The notes under the pieces were generated by a model. The model had not been told where the DNA came from and searched no databases. It saw only the letters and a list, made by a program, of their open reading frames with translations. A stretch of DNA of 64,000 nucleotides, from the NCBI RefSeq assembly GCF_019264345.1, contig NZ_JAHVAO010000001.1:1736001-1800000 (forward strand). Direction: 5' to 3'. Source of the stretch: Marinobacter arenosus. GTDB taxonomy: Bacteria; Pseudomonadota; Gammaproteobacteria; Pseudomonadales; Oleiphilaceae. Both the position numbers and the translations under genes were made by a program. This document shows, piece by piece, positions 27,252 through 39,021 of this stretch; position 1 is the first letter of the stretch, and every line of letters starts with the position of its first letter.

Positions 27252-28181
27252 CTAGCGTTTGTCGCTGCTCTTCACCAATCGGCGCGGGACCAGCTTGACC
27301 CCGTCACCTTCGGCGATTGCTTCCGCCAATCCCACAAAGCCTTCGTTGCCATAGACGCGCACGAAGCCCTCCTGAGATTGACCGGATATTCTAACCGGTT
27401 GTCCGTTCAATATCGACACCAGCGACGGACCGGCCAGCTTCACGTCCGGGAACATCGACAGTGCGGCATCCGGGGCAACCAACAGCCCATCCAGACTCTC
27501 GCCACGCTCGCGCATTGCCTCCAGTTCCGGGACCTGATGGGCGTTGTCGAGAGTAAAGCCCGACGCCATGGTCCGGCGCAAAGCCGTGACATGGGCACCA
27601 CACCCCAGTGCCAGCCCGATATCCTCAACCAGTGAGCGAATGTACGTACCCTTGGTGCAACTGACAGCGAGATCAAGCTCGTTGTCCCGCACGGCGAGGA
27701 GCGTCAGGTCGTAGATGGTCACCGGACGGGCCGGTCGTTCAACCTCGATCCCCTCCCGGGCGTATTCGTAGAGGGGGCGCCCCTTATGCTTGAGAGCCGA
27801 ATACATGGAAGGAACCTGCTGGATGTCACCGCGAAAGCCGTCCAGAACCGATTCCAGATGCTCCGGCGACAGGTCTGCGGTAACGGGCTTTTCCTCGACC
27901 ACCGCGCCTTCGCTGTCACCGGTTTCAGTCCGAACACCCAGCCGGGCGGTCGCGATGTAGGCCTTGTCGCTGTCCAGCATCATCTGGGAGAACTTGGTGG
28001 CCTCGCCGAAACACAGCGGCAGCACACCGGTTGCCAACGGATCCAGTGCCCCCGTGTGACCAGCCTTGGCGGCCCCGTACAGGCGCTTGACCTGCTGCAG
28101 GATGCCATTGGATGTCACACCCTGCGGCTTGTCGATGACCAGAATGCCGTTGACGTCCCGGCCCTTACGCCGACGACTCAA
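27252..28181 (-). CDS. truB: tRNA pseudouridine-55 synthase
   Basis: Makes pseudouridine 55 in the T loop of tRNAs. The 309 residues hold the catalytic motif [22 protein letters not shown] (catalytic Asp at about 46) and a C-terminal PUA-like RNA-binding domain. The start is TTG, overlapping the rbfA stop (TTGA), which implies translational coupling. Confidence 0.95.
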   Translation of the reverse strand: MSRRRKGRDVNGILVIDKPQGVTSNGILQQVKRLYGAAKAGHTGALDPLATGVLPLCFGEATKFSQMMLDSDKAYIATARLGVRTETGDSEGAVVEEKPVTADLSPEHLESVLDGFRGDIQQVPSMYSALKHKGRPLYEYAREGIEVERPARPVTIYDLTLLAVRDNELDLAVSCTKGTYIRSLVEDIGLALGCGAHVTALRRTMASGFTLDNAHQVPELEAMRERGESLDGLLVAPDAALSMFPDVKLAGPSLVSILNGQPVRISGQSQEGFVRVYGNEGFVGLAEAIAEGDGVKLVPRRLVKSSDKR

Positions 28182-28609
28182 GCGTCCCGCTCCGGATTGC
28201 CAGAGACCGGATCATCATTGTCGTCTTTGGGCACAGCGGGTTTTTCGCCCACCGCCTTCTTGATCAGACTGTCCATCTTGCGACTGTAGCCCTGCAGGGT
28301 GTCGAAGTGGAATCGAAGCTGGGGGACAACCCGCAGCTTCATGGCCCGCCCGACCTGCCCTCGAAGAAAGCCGGACGCCTTGGCCAGCACCTTGAGGGAG
28401 TCCTGCACCTCAGGCGACTCCTCGGTCAACTCCTCGGTGGACAACAGCGACACGTAAACATCGGCATAACCGAGGTCCCGGCTCACTTTTACCGCATTAA
28501 CCGTCACCAGGCCGACCCGCGGGTCTTTGACCTCCCGCTGGATCAGCTGGGCCAGTTCACGCTGCATCTGATCGCCGATGCGATCAATACGACTGAACTC
28601 TCTTGGCAT
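28178..28609 (-). CDS. rbfA: 30S ribosome-binding factor A
   Basis: Assembly factor that binds the 5' helix of 16S rRNA during late 30S maturation. The 143 residues have the KH-like fold with [22 protein letters not shown] at the N-terminus and PQLRFHFD near the end. The start overlaps the infB stop (TGATG). The acidic C-terminal tail is longer than in E. coli. Confidence 0.95.
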   Translation of the reverse strand: MPREFSRIDRIGDQMQRELAQLIQREVKDPRVGLVTVNAVKVSRDLGYADVYVSLLSTEELTEESPEVQDSLKVLAKASGFLRGQVGRAMKLRVVPQLRFHFDTLQGYSRKMDSLIKKAVGEKPAVPKDDNDDPVSGNPERDA

Positions 28610-31140
28610 CAGGCCCCCGTGGATTCGAGCTTGCGCTCAACCCGAACGCGGTCGAAGACTTCGATCTGGTCACCGACCTTGACGTCGTAGCCTTTCACAC
28701 CGATACCACACTCCATGCCATTGCGGACCTCGGGGACGTCGTCCTTGAAGCGACGCAGGGATTCCAGCTCGCCTTCAAAGATCACCACGTTGTCCCGCAG
28801 GACGCGAATCGGCTTGTTACGGTAAACCGTGCCTTCCGTCACCATACAGCCGGCAACCTGGCCAAACTTCGGCGAACGGAACACGTCCCGCACGTCGGCG
28901 ATACCGACGATATCCTCGCGGAATTCCGGCGCCAGCATGCCGGTCAGGGCGGCTTTCACATCATCGATCAGGTTGTAGATGATGCTGTAGTAGCGCAGAT
29001 CCAGGCCTTCCTGCTCAACCAGGCGCTTGGATGCCGCGTCGGCGCGAACATTGAAGCCGAAGATGACCGCATTGGTCGCCATGGCCAGACTGATGTCGGT
29101 CTCGGCAATACCACCCACGCCGGACGACACGATCTTGACCTGAACCTCCTCGTTACCCAGGTCCTGCAGGGCCTTGGAGATGGCCTCCAGTGAGCCACGC
29201 ACGTCGGTCTTGAGCACGACATTGAGGGTTTTGACCTCGTCCTTGCCCATGTTCTCGAACAGGTTCTCGAGCTTGGCCGCCTGCTGTCGCTGGAGGCGCT
29301 GCTCGCGCTCGCGGGTCTGACGGAACTCCGCCAATTCCTTCGCCTTCTTCTCGTCGGCGACGGCGAAGAACTCATCACCGGCGTCCGGCGTGCCATTGAG
29401 GCCCAGAATCTCGACCGGAATCGACGGACCCGCTTCTTTGGTCTGTTTGCCGGCTTCGTCAGTCATCGCGCGGACCTTACCGAAGTAGGAACCGGCCACG
29501 ACCATGTCGCCCTGGCGCAGGGTACCGTTCTGAACCAGAACCGTCGCTACGGAACCACGGCCCCGCTCAAGGCTGGACTCAACCACAACACCCTTGGCAG
29601 GCGCATCCGGAGACGCTTCCAGCTCGAGGATTTCGGACTGCAGCAGTACCGCTTCGAGCAGCGCATCGATACCGTCGCCGGTGTGGGCCGAGACGGGCAC
29701 AAACTGGATGTCGCCACCCCAGTCTTCCGGCACAACTTCCAGGGCCGCCAGCTCGCTCTTGATGCGATCAGGGTCAGCCGCTTCCTTATCCATCTTGTTG
29801 ATGGCAACAACGATCGGAACGCCGGCGGAGCGCGCGTGCTGTACCGCTTCTTTGGTCTGAGGCATAACGCCGTCATCCGCGGCGACAACCAGGATCACGA
29901 TATCGGTGCACTGGGCACCACGAGCACGCATGGCGGTAAACGCCGCGTGACCCGGGGTATCCAGGAACGACACCATGCCGTGATCGGTCTCGACGTGGTA
30001 AGCACCGATGTGCTGGGTAATACCACCGGACTCGCCGGAGGCAACCTTGGTGCGGCGAATGTAGTCCAGCAGTGACGTCTTACCATGGTCAACGTGACCC
30101 ATAACACTCACGACCGGTGCACGCTTGGTCTTCTCGCCACCTTCGAAGGAGAACTCGCTCAGCACTTCCTCTTCAAACGCGTCTTCACTGACGGTCTTCG
30201 CCTTGTGACCCAGTTCTTCGGTAACCAGAACGGCGGTTTCCTGATCGAGAGCCTGATTGATGGTGGTCATTACGCCCATGCCCATCAAGGTCTTGATGAC
30301 GTCGGCGGCCTTGACCGCCATACGCTGGGCAAGGTCACCTACGGTGATCGTTTCGGGAATCTCTACTTCTCTGACCATTGGTTTGGTCGGCCTCTCGAAG
30401 CCATGACGCTTCTCTTTGGGTTTCTTTTTCGCACGCAGCGGCTTACGCAGGGTGGTATCTTCCTCGTCCTCGGAAATCACCAGAGGCTCATCCACCGGGC
30501 GGCTGCGTGGACCACGATGGCCCGCCGACTTCTTCTTCGGCTTGCCTTCTTCAATCTCATCGCCGCGCTCGCGAGCTTTTTCCTTTTTCTTTTTCGGCTT
30601 CCGATCCTTTCCTTCGCCTTCAGGCGGCGGGATAGGCATATCCTCGGGTGCCGGAATCGGCTCTGGCTCAACCGCCTTCTTGGGCTTTTCTTCAGCCACT
30701 GGCTCGGCCGCCGCCGGCTTCTCAGCGGCTTCAGGTTCTGCCTTGGGTGCCGGTTCAGGGGTAACAGGTGTTTCTGCTACCGGCGCGGACGCCTGCTTTG
30801 GTTCTTCCTCAGGCACTTCTGGCTGAGGCGCTTCAGCCTCAGGCTGCAATTCGGCACGCTTGATATAGGTCCGGCGCTTGCGAACCTCCACGTTGACGGT
30901 CTTGGCCTTGCCCGCCTTCAGCGTGGTTGTGGTTTTCCGCTTCAGGGTGATTTTGCGGGGTTCTGAGTCCGCCTCACCGTGGTTCTTTCTCAAATAGGCC
31001 AGCAACTGCTGCTTCTCATCGCTGGACACAGAATCGGTTTCGGAACGGGCCTTGAGGCCCGCTTCCACGATCTGCTTCAGCAAACGATCCACGGGAGCGC
31101 CTACGTCATCGGCCAGTTGTTTTACCGTTACTTCAGCCAT
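28609..31140 (-). CDS. infB: Translation initiation factor IF-2
   Basis: GTPase that brings fMet-tRNA to the 30S subunit and promotes subunit joining. The 843 residues begin with an IF2-N helix domain ([23 protein letters not shown]), a long charged Ala/Pro/Glu/Lys-rich linker (about 90-230), then the G domain with [21 protein letters not shown] and NKMDK, and the C-terminal domains II, III and IV. Confidence 0.97.
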   Translation of the reverse strand: MAEVTVKQLADDVGAPVDRLLKQIVEAGLKARSETDSVSSDEKQQLLAYLRKNHGEADSEPRKITLKRKTTTTLKAGKAKTVNVEVRKRRTYIKRAELQPEAEAPQPEVPEEEPKQASAPVAETPVTPEPAPKAEPEAAEKPAAAEPVAEEKPKKAVEPEPIPAPEDMPIPPPEGEGKDRKPKKKKEKARERGDEIEEGKPKKKSAGHRGPRSRPVDEPLVISEDEEDTTLRKPLRAKKKPKEKRHGFERPTKPMVREVEIPETITVGDLAQRMAVKAADVIKTLMGMGVMTTINQALDQETAVLVTEELGHKAKTVSEDAFEEEVLSEFSFEGGEKTKRAPVVSVMGHVDHGKTSLLDYIRRTKVASGESGGITQHIGAYHVETDHGMVSFLDTPGHAAFTAMRARGAQCTDIVILVVAADDGVMPQTKEAVQHARSAGVPIVVAINKMDKEAADPDRIKSELAALEVVPEDWGGDIQFVPVSAHTGDGIDALLEAVLLQSEILELEASPDAPAKGVVVESSLERGRGSVATVLVQNGTLRQGDMVVAGSYFGKVRAMTDEAGKQTKEAGPSIPVEILGLNGTPDAGDEFFAVADEKKAKELAEFRQTREREQRLQRQQAAKLENLFENMGKDEVKTLNVVLKTDVRGSLEAISKALQDLGNEEVQVKIVSSGVGGIAETDISLAMATNAVIFGFNVRADAASKRLVEQEGLDLRYYSIIYNLIDDVKAALTGMLAPEFREDIVGIADVRDVFRSPKFGQVAGCMVTEGTVYRNKPIRVLRDNVVIFEGELESLRRFKDDVPEVRNGMECGIGVKGYDVKVGDQIEVFDRVRVERKLESTGA

Positions 31141-31158
31141 ACTGGTCCTCCTCCCGAA

Positions 31159-32652
31159 TTAAGCCTGGTCTTCAAACCAGGGGGCACGTGCGGTCATGAT
31201 CAACTGACCCGCACGCTCTTCATCCATACCTTCAATCTCGAGCAGATCACCTACCGACTGCTCCGCCAGATCTTCCATCGTGCGCACGCCCATACCAGCC
31301 AGCTTGAACGCCAGGCTGCGGTCCATGCCATCCATTGCCAGAAGATCTTCTGCCGGTTCGGCACCCTCGAGCGCTTCCTCGCTTGCCAACGCCTGGTTCA
31401 ACAGTACGTCCTTGGCGCGTCGACGCAGCTCTGTGACGGTCTCTTCGTCAAAGCCCTCGATCGCCAGCATCTCTTCCATCGGCACATAGGCGACTTCTTC
31501 GATGGACGTAAAGCCTTCATCAATCAGGACGCCAGCGAATTCATCGTCCACATCCAGATTGCTGGTGAAGTGATCCACCAGACGATTGTACTCTTGTTCC
31601 TGACGCTCACCGGCTTCTTCTTCGGTCATTACGTTCAGGGTCCAGCCAGTCAACTCAGTCGCCAGGCGGACATTCTGCCCGTTACGTCCGATTGCCTGTG
31701 CCAGGTTATCTTCTCCGACCGCGACCTCCATGGTGTGACGGTCTTCATCCATAACAATGGAGGCAACCTCGGCCGGTGCCATGGCATTGATCACCAACTG
31801 GGCGGGGTTGTCATCCCAAAGCACGATATCGACCCGCTCACCGCCCAACTCATTGGACACCGCCTGCACACGAGAACCTCGCATACCGACACAGGCACCA
31901 ACCGGGTCGATCCGGCGATCGTTGGTTTTGACGGCGATTTTGGCCCGGGAGCCCGGGTCTCGAGCAGCACCGCGGATTTCGATCAGATCTTCGGCGATCT
32001 CCGGCACTTCGATGCGGAACAGTTCGATCAACATCTGCGGGGCGCTTCGGCTCAGAATCAACTGAGGCCCGCGGTGGTCGGTGCGAATTTCCAGAAGCAG
32101 CGAACGAACCCGATCGCCCATCCGGAACGTCTCACGAGGAATCAGGTTTTCCCGGGGCAGCAGTGCTTCCGCATTCGAACCCAGGTCCACGATAACGTTA
32201 TCACGGGTAACCTTCTTGACGGTGCCCGACACCAGCTCACCGACACGATCCCGGTAGCTGTCGACAATCTTGGTGCGCTCGGCTTCCCGGACCTTCTGGA
32301 AAATGATCTGCTTGGCCGCCTGGGCACCAATCCGACCGAAAGCCACGGATTCGGTTTTCTCTTCGTAGATGTCGCCCGGCTTCAGGTTGCTGTCGATCTC
32401 CTCGGCTTCCTGCAAGGTCAGCTCGGTACCGAGGGCCGGGACTGCATCGTTATCAACGACCAGCCAGCGACGGAACGTTTCGTATTCGCCGGTGCGACGA
32501 TCAATGGAAACGCGGATATCGGCTTCCTCGTCCTCGTACCGTTTTTTGGCAGCGGTGGCGAGCGCAAGCTCGATCGCCTCGAAAATCACATCCTTCTCGA
32601 CTCCCTTCTCGTTCGAGACGGATTCAACCACCAGCAAGATCTCTTTACTCAT
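31159..32652 (-). CDS. nusA: Transcription termination/antitermination factor NusA
   Basis: RNA polymerase-binding elongation factor. The 497 residues show the N-terminal RNAP-binding domain, an S1 domain (about 133-200), two KH domains ([14 protein letters not shown] and [12 protein letters not shown]) and two C-terminal acidic repeats, as in gammaproteobacteria. It lies between rimP and infB with short gaps. Confidence 0.97.
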   Translation of the reverse strand: MSKEILLVVESVSNEKGVEKDVIFEAIELALATAAKKRYEDEEADIRVSIDRRTGEYETFRRWLVVDNDAVPALGTELTLQEAEEIDSNLKPGDIYEEKTESVAFGRIGAQAAKQIIFQKVREAERTKIVDSYRDRVGELVSGTVKKVTRDNVIVDLGSNAEALLPRENLIPRETFRMGDRVRSLLLEIRTDHRGPQLILSRSAPQMLIELFRIEVPEIAEDLIEIRGAARDPGSRAKIAVKTNDRRIDPVGACVGMRGSRVQAVSNELGGERVDIVLWDDNPAQLVINAMAPAEVASIVMDEDRHTMEVAVGEDNLAQAIGRNGQNVRLATELTGWTLNVMTEEEAGERQEQEYNRLVDHFTSNLDVDDEFAGVLIDEGFTSIEEVAYVPMEEMLAIEGFDEETVTELRRRAKDVLLNQALASEEALEGAEPAEDLLAMDGMDRSLAFKLAGMGVRTMEDLAEQSVGDLLEIEGMDEERAGQLIMTARAPWFEDQA

Positions 32653-32708
32653 TCGATTGCCCTGCCCTCAAGATAAACTGTGCGTCCACTGACTTTATTC
32701 AGATGAGT

Positions 32709-33170
32709 TTATTCAAATACCGGGATGATGTTTGCGCGCTCGATGCTATCAAACGGCAGCAGATACTCGTGGTCGTCAACCACCACAATCACATCATCAC
32801 CTTCAATGCCCTTGATCAGACCCTGGAACTTGCGACGGCCCTCAAACGCCATGCGCAACCGGATCTGGACCTGATGGCCCGCAAAGGCTTCGTACTGTTC
32901 CAGCCGAAACAGCGGCCGATCCATTCCGGGCGAGGAAACCTCCAGCGTGTATTCCGACTGGATGGGGTCTTCCACGTCCATCACACCGCTGATCTGACGA
33001 CTGACCTTTTCGCAGTCTTCGACCGAAATGCCCTTCTCGACATCATCGATAAACACCCGCAGCTTCGAGTGATGACCCTGCGAGCGATATTCAAGGCCCC
33101 AGAACTCATAGCCCAGGCCCTCGACCACCGGCCGAAGGATGTCTTCCAGTTGCTTAAGCTTGGCTGACAA
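32709..33170 (-). CDS. rimP: Ribosome maturation factor RimP
   Basis: Needed for 30S subunit assembly. The 153 residues match RimP ([50 protein letters not shown]). The start is TTG with GGAG 10 bases upstream. It is the first protein gene of the nusA-infB transcript; its long leader carries several hairpins. Confidence 0.93.
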   Translation of the reverse strand: MSAKLKQLEDILRPVVEGLGYEFWGLEYRSQGHHSKLRVFIDDVEKGISVEDCEKVSRQISGVMDVEDPIQSEYTLEVSSPGMDRPLFRLEQYEAFAGHQVQIRLRMAFEGRRKFQGLIKGIEGDDVIVVVDDHEYLLPFDSIERANIIPVFE

Positions 33171-33217
33171 GTTATGCCGTCTCCGTTCTCAAATTTACCG
33201 GCCCCAAAAACAAAAAA

Positions 33218-33236
33218 AGGGCTGTTGATCAGCCCT
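33218..33236 (-). terminator. Terminator-like hairpin just upstream of rimP
   Basis: AGGGCT and AGCCCT form a 6-base stem followed on the minus strand by seven T. It lies only about 48 bases before the rimP start codon and downstream of the candidate promoter at 33410, so it may work as an attenuator. Confidence 0.65.
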
Positions 33237-33248
33237 TTATATGCACCA

Positions 33249-33268
33249 GGGCCTGATGCGCCAGGCCC
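33249..33268 (-). other. Hairpin in the rimP leader
   Basis: GGGCCTG and CAGGCCC form a perfect 7-base stem with a 6-base loop, between the two terminator-like hairpins. Confidence 0.45.
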
Positions 33269-33278
33269 CTTAATCAAA

Positions 33279-33297
33279 AAGCCCCTGAAAATGGGGC
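33279..33297 (-). terminator. Second terminator-like hairpin in the rimP leader
   Basis: GCCCC-N7-GGGGC is followed on the minus strand by TTTTT. Together with 33218-33236 it gives two tandem intrinsic-terminator signals before rimP. Confidence 0.6.
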
Positions 33298-33317
33298 CCT
33301 TTGTTGCAAGAACTCAC

Positions 33318-33344
33318 AGGAAGCAAACCGGTGAACCGCTTCCT
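33318..33344 (-). other. Upstream hairpin in the rimP leader
   Basis: AGGAAGC and GCTTCCT form a perfect 7-base stem with a 13-base loop, about 70 bases downstream of the candidate promoter. Confidence 0.4.
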
Positions 33345-33409
33345 GCTGACAGACACCTGGCCTGCCAGAAACCTGCGCGCTTTCGCCCGCTGGCTCCAAT
33401 ATCCGCCGG

Positions 33410-33438
33410 AGTATAGAGACGCCGGAGGAACTGGTCAA
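33410..33438 (-). promoter_or_regulatory. Strong sigma-70 promoter for the rimP-nusA-infB operon
   Basis: On the minus strand TTGACC and TATACT are separated by exactly 17 bases, five of six matches in each box. Transcription should begin near 33403, giving a leader of about 230 bases before rimP. Confidence 0.75.
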
Positions 33439-33450
33439 GGACTGACCAAA

Positions 33451-33481
33451 AAAAACGGCCTGGAGATTCCAAGCCGTTTTT
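33451..33481 (-). terminator. Terminator after tRNA-Leu
   Basis: AAAAACGGC and GCCGTTTTT form a 9-base stem close to the tRNA 3' end, with T tracts on both strands. Confidence 0.75.
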
Positions 33482-33488
33482 TCTTATA

Positions 33489-33573
33489 TGGTGCCCGGGG
33501 CCGGACTCGAACCGGCACGGCTTTCGCCACTACCCCCTCAAGATAGCGTGTCTACCAGTTCCACCACCCGGGC
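33489..33573 (-). tRNA. tRNA-Leu, anticodon GAG
   Basis: The minus strand reads as a class II tRNA of 85 bases including an encoded CCA. The acceptor stem GCCCGGG pairs with CCCGGGC; the D arm is GGTGGAACTGGTAGAC; the anticodon loop TTGAGGG has GAG at positions 34-36; the variable arm TGGCGAAAGCCG is long; and the T arm contains GGTTCGAGTCC. It sits 7 bases downstream of secG, as leuU does in E. coli. Confidence 0.95.
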
Positions 33574-33580
33574 AACACTC

Positions 33581-33961
33581 TTACTCGAGCTCAGGGAGAT
33601 CAGACTCCCTGCTCTCGGTCTCGCTGTCCGGCGCTGATTCACCCTCAGCCGCCTGCTCTGTCGGTGCGGCTTCCCGGGATTCCTCAACTACAGGAATTCC
33701 AGCTTCACCCGCCACCTCGGCGCGCTGCTTGGCAAATACCGCCAGCGAAAAACTTGTCACAAAAAAGATGATCGCAAGAATCGTCGTAAAGCGCGTCAGG
33801 AAACTACCACTACCCTGACTGCCGAATACCGTCTGAGATGCGCCGCCACCGAATGCAGCGCCGGCATCCGCGCCCTTGCCCTGCTGGATCAGAACAAGAC
33901 CCACCAGCGCCACCGCGATTACCACGTGCACAACGACTACCAGTGTTTCCATCCAATCCAT
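33581..33961 (-). CDS. secG: Protein translocase subunit SecG
   Basis: Small subunit of the SecYEG translocon in the inner membrane. The 126 residues have two membrane segments (about 5-25 and 56-76) and the conserved loop LIQQGKGADAGAAFGGGASQTVFGSQGSGSFL. The C-terminal tail is long, acidic and probably disordered. tRNA-Leu follows closely. Confidence 0.95.
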   Translation of the reverse strand: MDWMETLVVVVHVVIAVALVGLVLIQQGKGADAGAAFGGGASQTVFGSQGSGSFLTRFTTILAIIFFVTSFSLAVFAKQRAEVAGEAGIPVVEESREAAPTEQAAEGESAPDSETESRESDLPELE

Positions 33962-33979
33962 ATCGACTCTCGCGAACCT

Positions 33980-34744
33980 TTAACTGTTGGTACCCGCCGG
34001 AATGGACCGGCAAATACTCACAAAATCTTCTGCTACCAGGGACGCCCCGCCGATTAAACCGCCGTCTATATCCGGCTCGGCAAAAAGCGCCGCTGCATTA
34101 TCCGCTTTTACACTGCCGCCGTAAAGCAGCGAAATGCTTTCGGCCGGCGCGCCAATCTCGGCAAGCACCCCGCGGATCGAGGCATGCATTGCCTGGGCAT
34201 CTTCTGCGGTGGCCGTCTTGCCGGTACCGATTGCCCAGACCGGCTCATACGCCACCACAATCCTGCCCCACTGGTCGGCAGCCACATTGGCCAACCCTTT
34301 CTTGACCTGAGACGCTACCACCGCTTCAGCCCGGCCGCTTTCGCGCTCTTCAAGGGTTTCCCCGACACAGACAACGGCCGTGAGACCACAGGACGTCAAC
34401 CGCTCTACCTTGGCCGCCACCACATCGTCGCTTTCGCCAAACAACTGGCGCCGCTCCGAGTGACCAACCAGGGCATAGTGACAGCCTTGATCTTTCGCCA
34501 TCTCCGCAGAAATCTCTCCGGTGTAGGCTCCTGACTGCCACTGACCCACGTTCTGGACCCCGACAGCCAACTCACTGCCTGACTGCTCTGCGACATCCCT
34601 GACATAGATTGCGGGAGGGATAATAACAACCTCCACGCCATTATCAAGTGAGCCGACCTCCGCCTGGATATGGCCAACAAGGTTCTTGGCCAGGTCTTTC
34701 GACCCGTTCATCTTCCAGTTTCCGGCTACGATCTTACGACGCAT
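33980..34744 (-). CDS. tpiA: Triosephosphate isomerase
   Basis: Interconverts dihydroxyacetone phosphate and glyceraldehyde 3-phosphate. The 254 residues contain the substrate lysine in GNWKMN, the catalytic His in GHSERR, the catalytic Glu in VAYEPVWAIGTG (loop 6) and the phosphate-binding LLYGGSVK. The ATG at 34744 (MRRKIVAGNWKMNG) is chosen; the frame runs 19 codons further upstream without family support. Confidence 0.96.
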   Translation of the reverse strand: MRRKIVAGNWKMNGSKDLAKNLVGHIQAEVGSLDNGVEVVIIPPAIYVRDVAEQSGSELAVGVQNVGQWQSGAYTGEISAEMAKDQGCHYALVGHSERRQLFGESDDVVAAKVERLTSCGLTAVVCVGETLEERESGRAEAVVASQVKKGLANVAADQWGRIVVAYEPVWAIGTGKTATAEDAQAMHASIRGVLAEIGAPAESISLLYGGSVKADNAAALFAEPDIDGGLIGGASLVAEDFVSICRSIPAGTNS

Positions 34745-34819
34745 AACAGTTCCCAAATCCGAGGGAGGGCGAACTATACAGCAGTCCCTCCCGACAGACA
34801 ACCGCCTGAAAATACAAAA

Positions 34820-36163
34820 TTATGCGGCGGAAGCCTTTACCACCGCAGCCAGTTCCTGGGCGATGCGGTCAATCTCCGCCGCATCCTGCCCTTCGGTCAT
34901 CACACGGATGAGCGGCTCGGTGCCTGAGGCCCGCAGCAACACCCGACCGGCTTCGCCGAGTTCGGCCTCGGCCTTGCGAACCGCCGCCACAATATCTTCC
35001 CGCGCAAGGGGGTCAAAGCGTTCCGCAATCCGGACATTCACCATGGTTTGGGGCAGCTTGCTCATGCCCTGACGCAATTCCGCCAGCGTTTTACCGGACT
35101 TGTGGACCGCGAGCAGAACCTGCAGGGCCGAGACAATACCATCACCGGTGCTGGTACAGTCCCGGATCACCATGTGCCCCGAGCCCTCGCCGCCGAGCAC
35201 CCAGTTGTTCGCCAGCAACCGCTCCATCACATACCGGTCACCCACCTTGGCGCGTTCAAACTCAATACCCTGCTCCCGCAAGGCAAGCTCAACACCGAGA
35301 TTGGTCATCAACGTGCCAACCACACCGCCCTTGAGCCGCCCCTCGGCGAAACGCTGGGACGCAATGACATACAACAGCTCGTCGCCGTCCACTTCAGACC
35401 CGTCTCGATCGACCATCAACACCCGGTCGCCATCGCCGTCAAAGGCGATACCGAGATCAGCGCCTTTTTCAACCACCGCCTTCTTGAGGCCATCCAGGTG
35501 TGTGGACCCGACGTTCAGGTTGATGTTTAGGCCATCCGGCTCCCCGCCAATCACCGATACGGTCGCCCCCAGTTCACGGAACACCTTTGGGGCCACGTGG
35601 TAGGTTGCACCGTGGGCGCAGTCGAGGACGATCTTCATATCGTCGAGCGTGAATTCGTTGGGCACTGTACTTTTACAAAACTCAACGTACCGCCCCGGGG
35701 CATCATCCACCCGGGAAGCCTTGCCCAGTTCTTTCGCATCGCAAACCTCAACGGACTTGTCGAGCCATCGCTCAATCTCTTCCTCCAGGGCATCGTCGAG
35801 TTTGGTCCCGGCGGGCGAGAAGAACTTGATACCGTTGTCATGGTGCGGATTGTGGGAAGCGCTGATGACGATGCCTGCGGACGCCCGAAACGTGCGGGTG
35901 AGATAGGCAATGGCGGGCGTCGGCATCGGCCCCAGCAATTTGACGTCGACACCGGCCGCAGAAAGGCCGGCTTCCAGGGCCGACTCAAACATGTAACCCG
36001 AGAGGCGGGTATCTTTGCCGATCAGCACGCTGTTGCGCTGACCATCACGCTTGAAGGCCTGGCCCGCCGCCCAGCCCAAACGCAGCATGAATTCCGGTGT
36101 AATTGGTGACTCGCCGACCCGACCCCGAATCCCGTCGGTGCCGAAATACTTTCTCGCGGACAT
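34820..36163 (-). CDS. glmM: Phosphoglucosamine mutase
   Basis: Converts glucosamine 6-phosphate to glucosamine 1-phosphate for peptidoglycan and LPS precursors. The 447 residues carry the phosphoserine motif [19 protein letters not shown], the Mg-binding DGDGDR and the sugar loop GGEGSGH. Its ATG overlaps the folP stop by one base (TAATG). Confidence 0.96.
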   Translation of the reverse strand: MSARKYFGTDGIRGRVGESPITPEFMLRLGWAAGQAFKRDGQRNSVLIGKDTRLSGYMFESALEAGLSAAGVDVKLLGPMPTPAIAYLTRTFRASAGIVISASHNPHHDNGIKFFSPAGTKLDDALEEEIERWLDKSVEVCDAKELGKASRVDDAPGRYVEFCKSTVPNEFTLDDMKIVLDCAHGATYHVAPKVFRELGATVSVIGGEPDGLNINLNVGSTHLDGLKKAVVEKGADLGIAFDGDGDRVLMVDRDGSEVDGDELLYVIASQRFAEGRLKGGVVGTLMTNLGVELALREQGIEFERAKVGDRYVMERLLANNWVLGGEGSGHMVIRDCTSTGDGIVSALQVLLAVHKSGKTLAELRQGMSKLPQTMVNVRIAERFDPLAREDIVAAVRKAEAELGEAGRVLLRASGTEPLIRVMTEGQDAAEIDRIAQELAAVVKASAA

Positions 36164-36993
36164 TAACGCCCCTCCCTCATTGCCGTCACAACCTTGACGG
36201 CATCCACTGTTTCGCGGACATCATGCACCCGAATGATGCTGGCCCCTTTCATGGCTGATATTGTCGCGGCGGCGAGGCTTGCGGGCAACCGTTCATTTAC
36301 CTCGCGGCCGGTGACCGCGCCCAGCATGGATTTCCGGGAAATACCGATGAGCAAGGGGTGCCCCAACACATGCAACTGTTCCAGGGCGGAGAGTAATCGG
36401 AAGTTGTGCGCCACGGTTTTGCCAAAACCGAATCCCGGATCCAGGATAATGTTCTCGGGTCGCACGCCGGCACGCTCAGCCACTCGCATGCGCTCGGTCA
36501 GAAAGGAACTGACATCCCGGCAGACATTTCGGTACTCCGGGCGATCCTGCATGGTGTCCGGCTCCCCCTGAATGTGCATGATGCAGACCGGTATATCGGC
36601 CTTTGCCGCGGCTTCAGGGGCACCCTCACGCTGCAGCGCCCGGACATCATTGATAAGCCCGGCCCCCAGGCGCGCCGTTTCAGCCATCACTTCCGGCGCA
36701 CTGGTATCCACCGACACCACCACGTCCAACTCCCCGACAATGGCCTCGACCACCGGGCAGACCCGATCAAGCTCTTCCTGGACGGAGACTGGCGTGGCGC
36801 CGGGCCGGGTGGATTCGCCACCGACATCAATAAAAGCCGCGCCATCGGCGACCATTTGCCGGGCCCGGGCCATCGCTGCCTCTGGGCGGTTGAATTGACC
36901 GCCGTCCGAAAACGAATCCGGCGTGACGTTCAGGATGCCCATTACGTGACAGCGGGACATATCCAGCACCCGCCCGGCAAAATTCATGTCCAT
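36163..36993 (-). CDS. folP: Dihydropteroate synthase
   Basis: Condenses hydroxymethyl-dihydropterin pyrophosphate with p-aminobenzoate in folate synthesis; target of sulfonamides. The 276 residues include [33 protein letters not shown] and [11 protein letters not shown]. It lies between ftsH and glmM, coupled to the latter. Confidence 0.96.
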   Translation of the reverse strand: MDMNFAGRVLDMSRCHVMGILNVTPDSFSDGGQFNRPEAAMARARQMVADGAAFIDVGGESTRPGATPVSVQEELDRVCPVVEAIVGELDVVVSVDTSAPEVMAETARLGAGLINDVRALQREGAPEAAAKADIPVCIMHIQGEPDTMQDRPEYRNVCRDVSSFLTERMRVAERAGVRPENIILDPGFGFGKTVAHNFRLLSALEQLHVLGHPLLIGISRKSMLGAVTGREVNERLPASLAAATISAMKGASIIRVHDVRETVDAVKVVTAMREGR

Positions 36994-37023
36994 AGCAAAC
37001 CTTTTGTGAAAAACAAAAACAAA

Positions 37024-37046
37024 CGCCGCCCGGTATCCGGGCGGCG
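37024..37046 (-). terminator. Terminator after ftsH
   Basis: A perfect 10-base stem (CGCCGCCCGG / CCGGGCGGCG) with a 3-base loop is followed on the minus strand by TTTGTTTTTGTTTTT. It separates ftsH from folP, so folP-glmM either depend on read-through or have their own promoter. Confidence 0.9.
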
Positions 37047-37077
37047 CAAAAGTAGTGCCTACGGGTCGCTGGTGGCG

Positions 37078-39021
37078 TTAGTGCTCGCCTGCAGGCCGAC
37101 CAACACCAGGCTGACGACCATCATCGGAGCCTTTGGGCTCGGATGCCGGCTCAGGCTCATCAACCTTGGCGCCACCTGTCGGGCCACTGTCGCCCCAGCC
37201 TTTCGGCGGACGCGGGACCCGACCTTCCATGATGTCGTCAATCTGGAACCGGTCGATGGTTTCGTACTTCATCAGGGCATCCGCCATCAAGTCGAGCTTG
37301 TCGCGGTTGTCGATCAGAAGCTGCCGCGCCTTTTCGTAGCATTCATCGATGATGTTCCGCACTTCCTCATCAATGCGTTGGGCAGTTTCCGGCGAGTAGA
37401 CCGTCTGCGACTGACCAGCGGAGCGACCGAGGAACGGCTCTTCACTGTCGGTGTCATACTGAAGCGGCCCCAGTTTTTCGGACAGCCCCCAGCGGGTCAC
37501 CATGTTACGGGCGAGACTCGTCGCCCGCTCGATGTCGTTGGAGGCACCCGTGGTGACGCCGTCGAACCCGAGAGTCAGCTCTTCCGCGATCCGTCCGCCA
37601 AACAGGCTGCAGATCGAGCTGATCAGGAATCGCTTGCTGTGACTGTATTTGTCCTCTTCGGGCAGGAACATGGTCACACCCAGGGCCCGGCCACGGGGAA
37701 TAATGCTGACCTTGTAGACCGGATCATGCTCGGGCATCAATCGACCAACAATGGCATGACCCGACTCGTGGTACGCCGTGTTCCGCTTTTCCTTCTCGCT
37801 CATCACCATGGACTTGCGCTCGGCGCCCATCATGATCTTGTCCTTGGCGAGTTCGAACTCCTCCATGGACACCAGACGCTGGTTACGGCGTGCGGCGAAG
37901 AGCGCTGCCTCGTTCACCAGGTTGGCCAGGTCCGCACCGGAGAAGCCGGGCGTACCGCGGGCAATCAGGACTGGTTCGACACCATCCGCCAGGGGCACTT
38001 TTTTCATGTGCACCTTCAGAATCTGTTCGCGACCGATGATGTCCGGCAGACCCACCACAACCTGGCGGTCAAAGCGGCCCGGGCGCAGCAGCGCCGGATC
38101 GAGAACGTCCGGACGGTTGGTCGCGGCGATGACGATGACGCCCTCGTTACCCTCGAACCCGTCCATTTCAACCAGCAGCTGGTTCAGGGTCTGCTCGCGC
38201 TCGTCATGACCGCCACCCATGCCGGCACCACGATGGCGACCGACTGCATCGATCTCATCGATAAAGATGATGCACGGGCTCTGTTTCTTGGCCTGCTCGA
38301 ACATATCACGTACCCGGGAGGCACCGACACCCACGAACATCTCCACGAAATCCGAACCGGAAATGGAGAAGAACGGCACTTTCGCCTCACCGGCGATGGC
38401 CTTGGCAAGCAGGGTCTTACCGGTACCCGGCTGCCCCACCATGAGAACGCCCTTCGGAATACTGCCACCCAGACGCTGGAACTTGCTCGGATCCCGCAGG
38501 AAGTCCACCAGCTCCTTGACGTCTTCCTTGGCCTCGTCAACACCAGCCACGTCGGCGAAGGTTGTCTTGATCTGATCCTCGCTCATCAGGCGCGCCTTGC
38601 TCTTACCGAACGACATCGGGCCTTTGCCGCCTCCGCCGCCCTGCATCTGGCGCATGAAGAACACGAACAACGCGATGATTATCAGTATCGGGAACGCCGC
38701 CACCAGCAACTGAGTCCACAGGCTCTGGCGCTCGGGCTCCTTACCGATGACTTCCACATTGTTGGCCAGGAGGTCATCCATCAGCTTGTTGTCGGACACC
38801 TGCGGCCGGATGGTCTGGAACTGGGACCCGTCACCGCGGGTGCCCTGGATTTCCAGGCCATCGATTGTCACCTTGCTGACCTGGCCCTGCTGGACCATCT
38901 CAACAAACTGGGAATAATTGACTTGCTGTCCGCTGGTGGTGGGAGAGAAATTCTGAAACACCATCAGCAGTACGGCGGCTATAATTAGCCAGAGAACCAG
39001 ATTTTTTGCCATATCGTTCAA
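37078..39021 (-). CDS. ftsH: ATP-dependent zinc metalloprotease FtsH
   Basis: Inner-membrane AAA+ protease that degrades membrane proteins and regulators such as sigma-32 and LpxC. The 647 residues have two membrane segments (about 7-26 and 107-127), Walker A GQPGTGKT, Walker [13 protein letters not shown], the second region of homology and the zinc motif HESGH. The start used is TTG at 39021 with AGGTGATG upstream; an ATG three codons later (MAKNLVLW) is a possible alternative. The gene rlmE, normally just upstream, is absent. Confidence 0.96.
   Translation of the reverse strand: MNDMAKNLVLWLIIAAVLLMVFQNFSPTTSGQQVNYSQFVEMVQQGQVSKVTIDGLEIQGTRGDGSQFQTIRPQVSDNKLMDDLLANNVEVIGKEPERQSLWTQLLVAAFPILIIIALFVFFMRQMQGGGGGKGPMSFGKSKARLMSEDQIKTTFADVAGVDEAKEDVKELVDFLRDPSKFQRLGGSIPKGVLMVGQPGTGKTLLAKAIAGEAKVPFFSISGSDFVEMFVGVGASRVRDMFEQAKKQSPCIIFIDEIDAVGRHRGAGMGGGHDEREQTLNQLLVEMDGFEGNEGVIVIAATNRPDVLDPALLRPGRFDRQVVVGLPDIIGREQILKVHMKKVPLADGVEPVLIARGTPGFSGADLANLVNEAALFAARRNQRLVSMEEFELAKDKIMMGAERKSMVMSEKEKRNTAYHESGHAIVGRLMPEHDPVYKVSIIPRGRALGVTMFLPEEDKYSHSKRFLISSICSLFGGRIAEELTLGFDGVTTGASNDIERATSLARNMVTRWGLSEKLGPLQYDTDSEEPFLGRSAGQSQTVYSPETAQRIDEEVRNIIDECYEKARQLLIDNRDKLDLMADALMKYETIDRFQIDDIMEGRVPRPPKGWGDSGPTGGAKVDEPEPASEPKGSDDGRQPGVGRPAGEH

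Noticed and set aside
33171..33488. A tRNA-Met (metY) upstream of rimP
   Set aside because: No cloverleaf could be formed in this interval on either strand.
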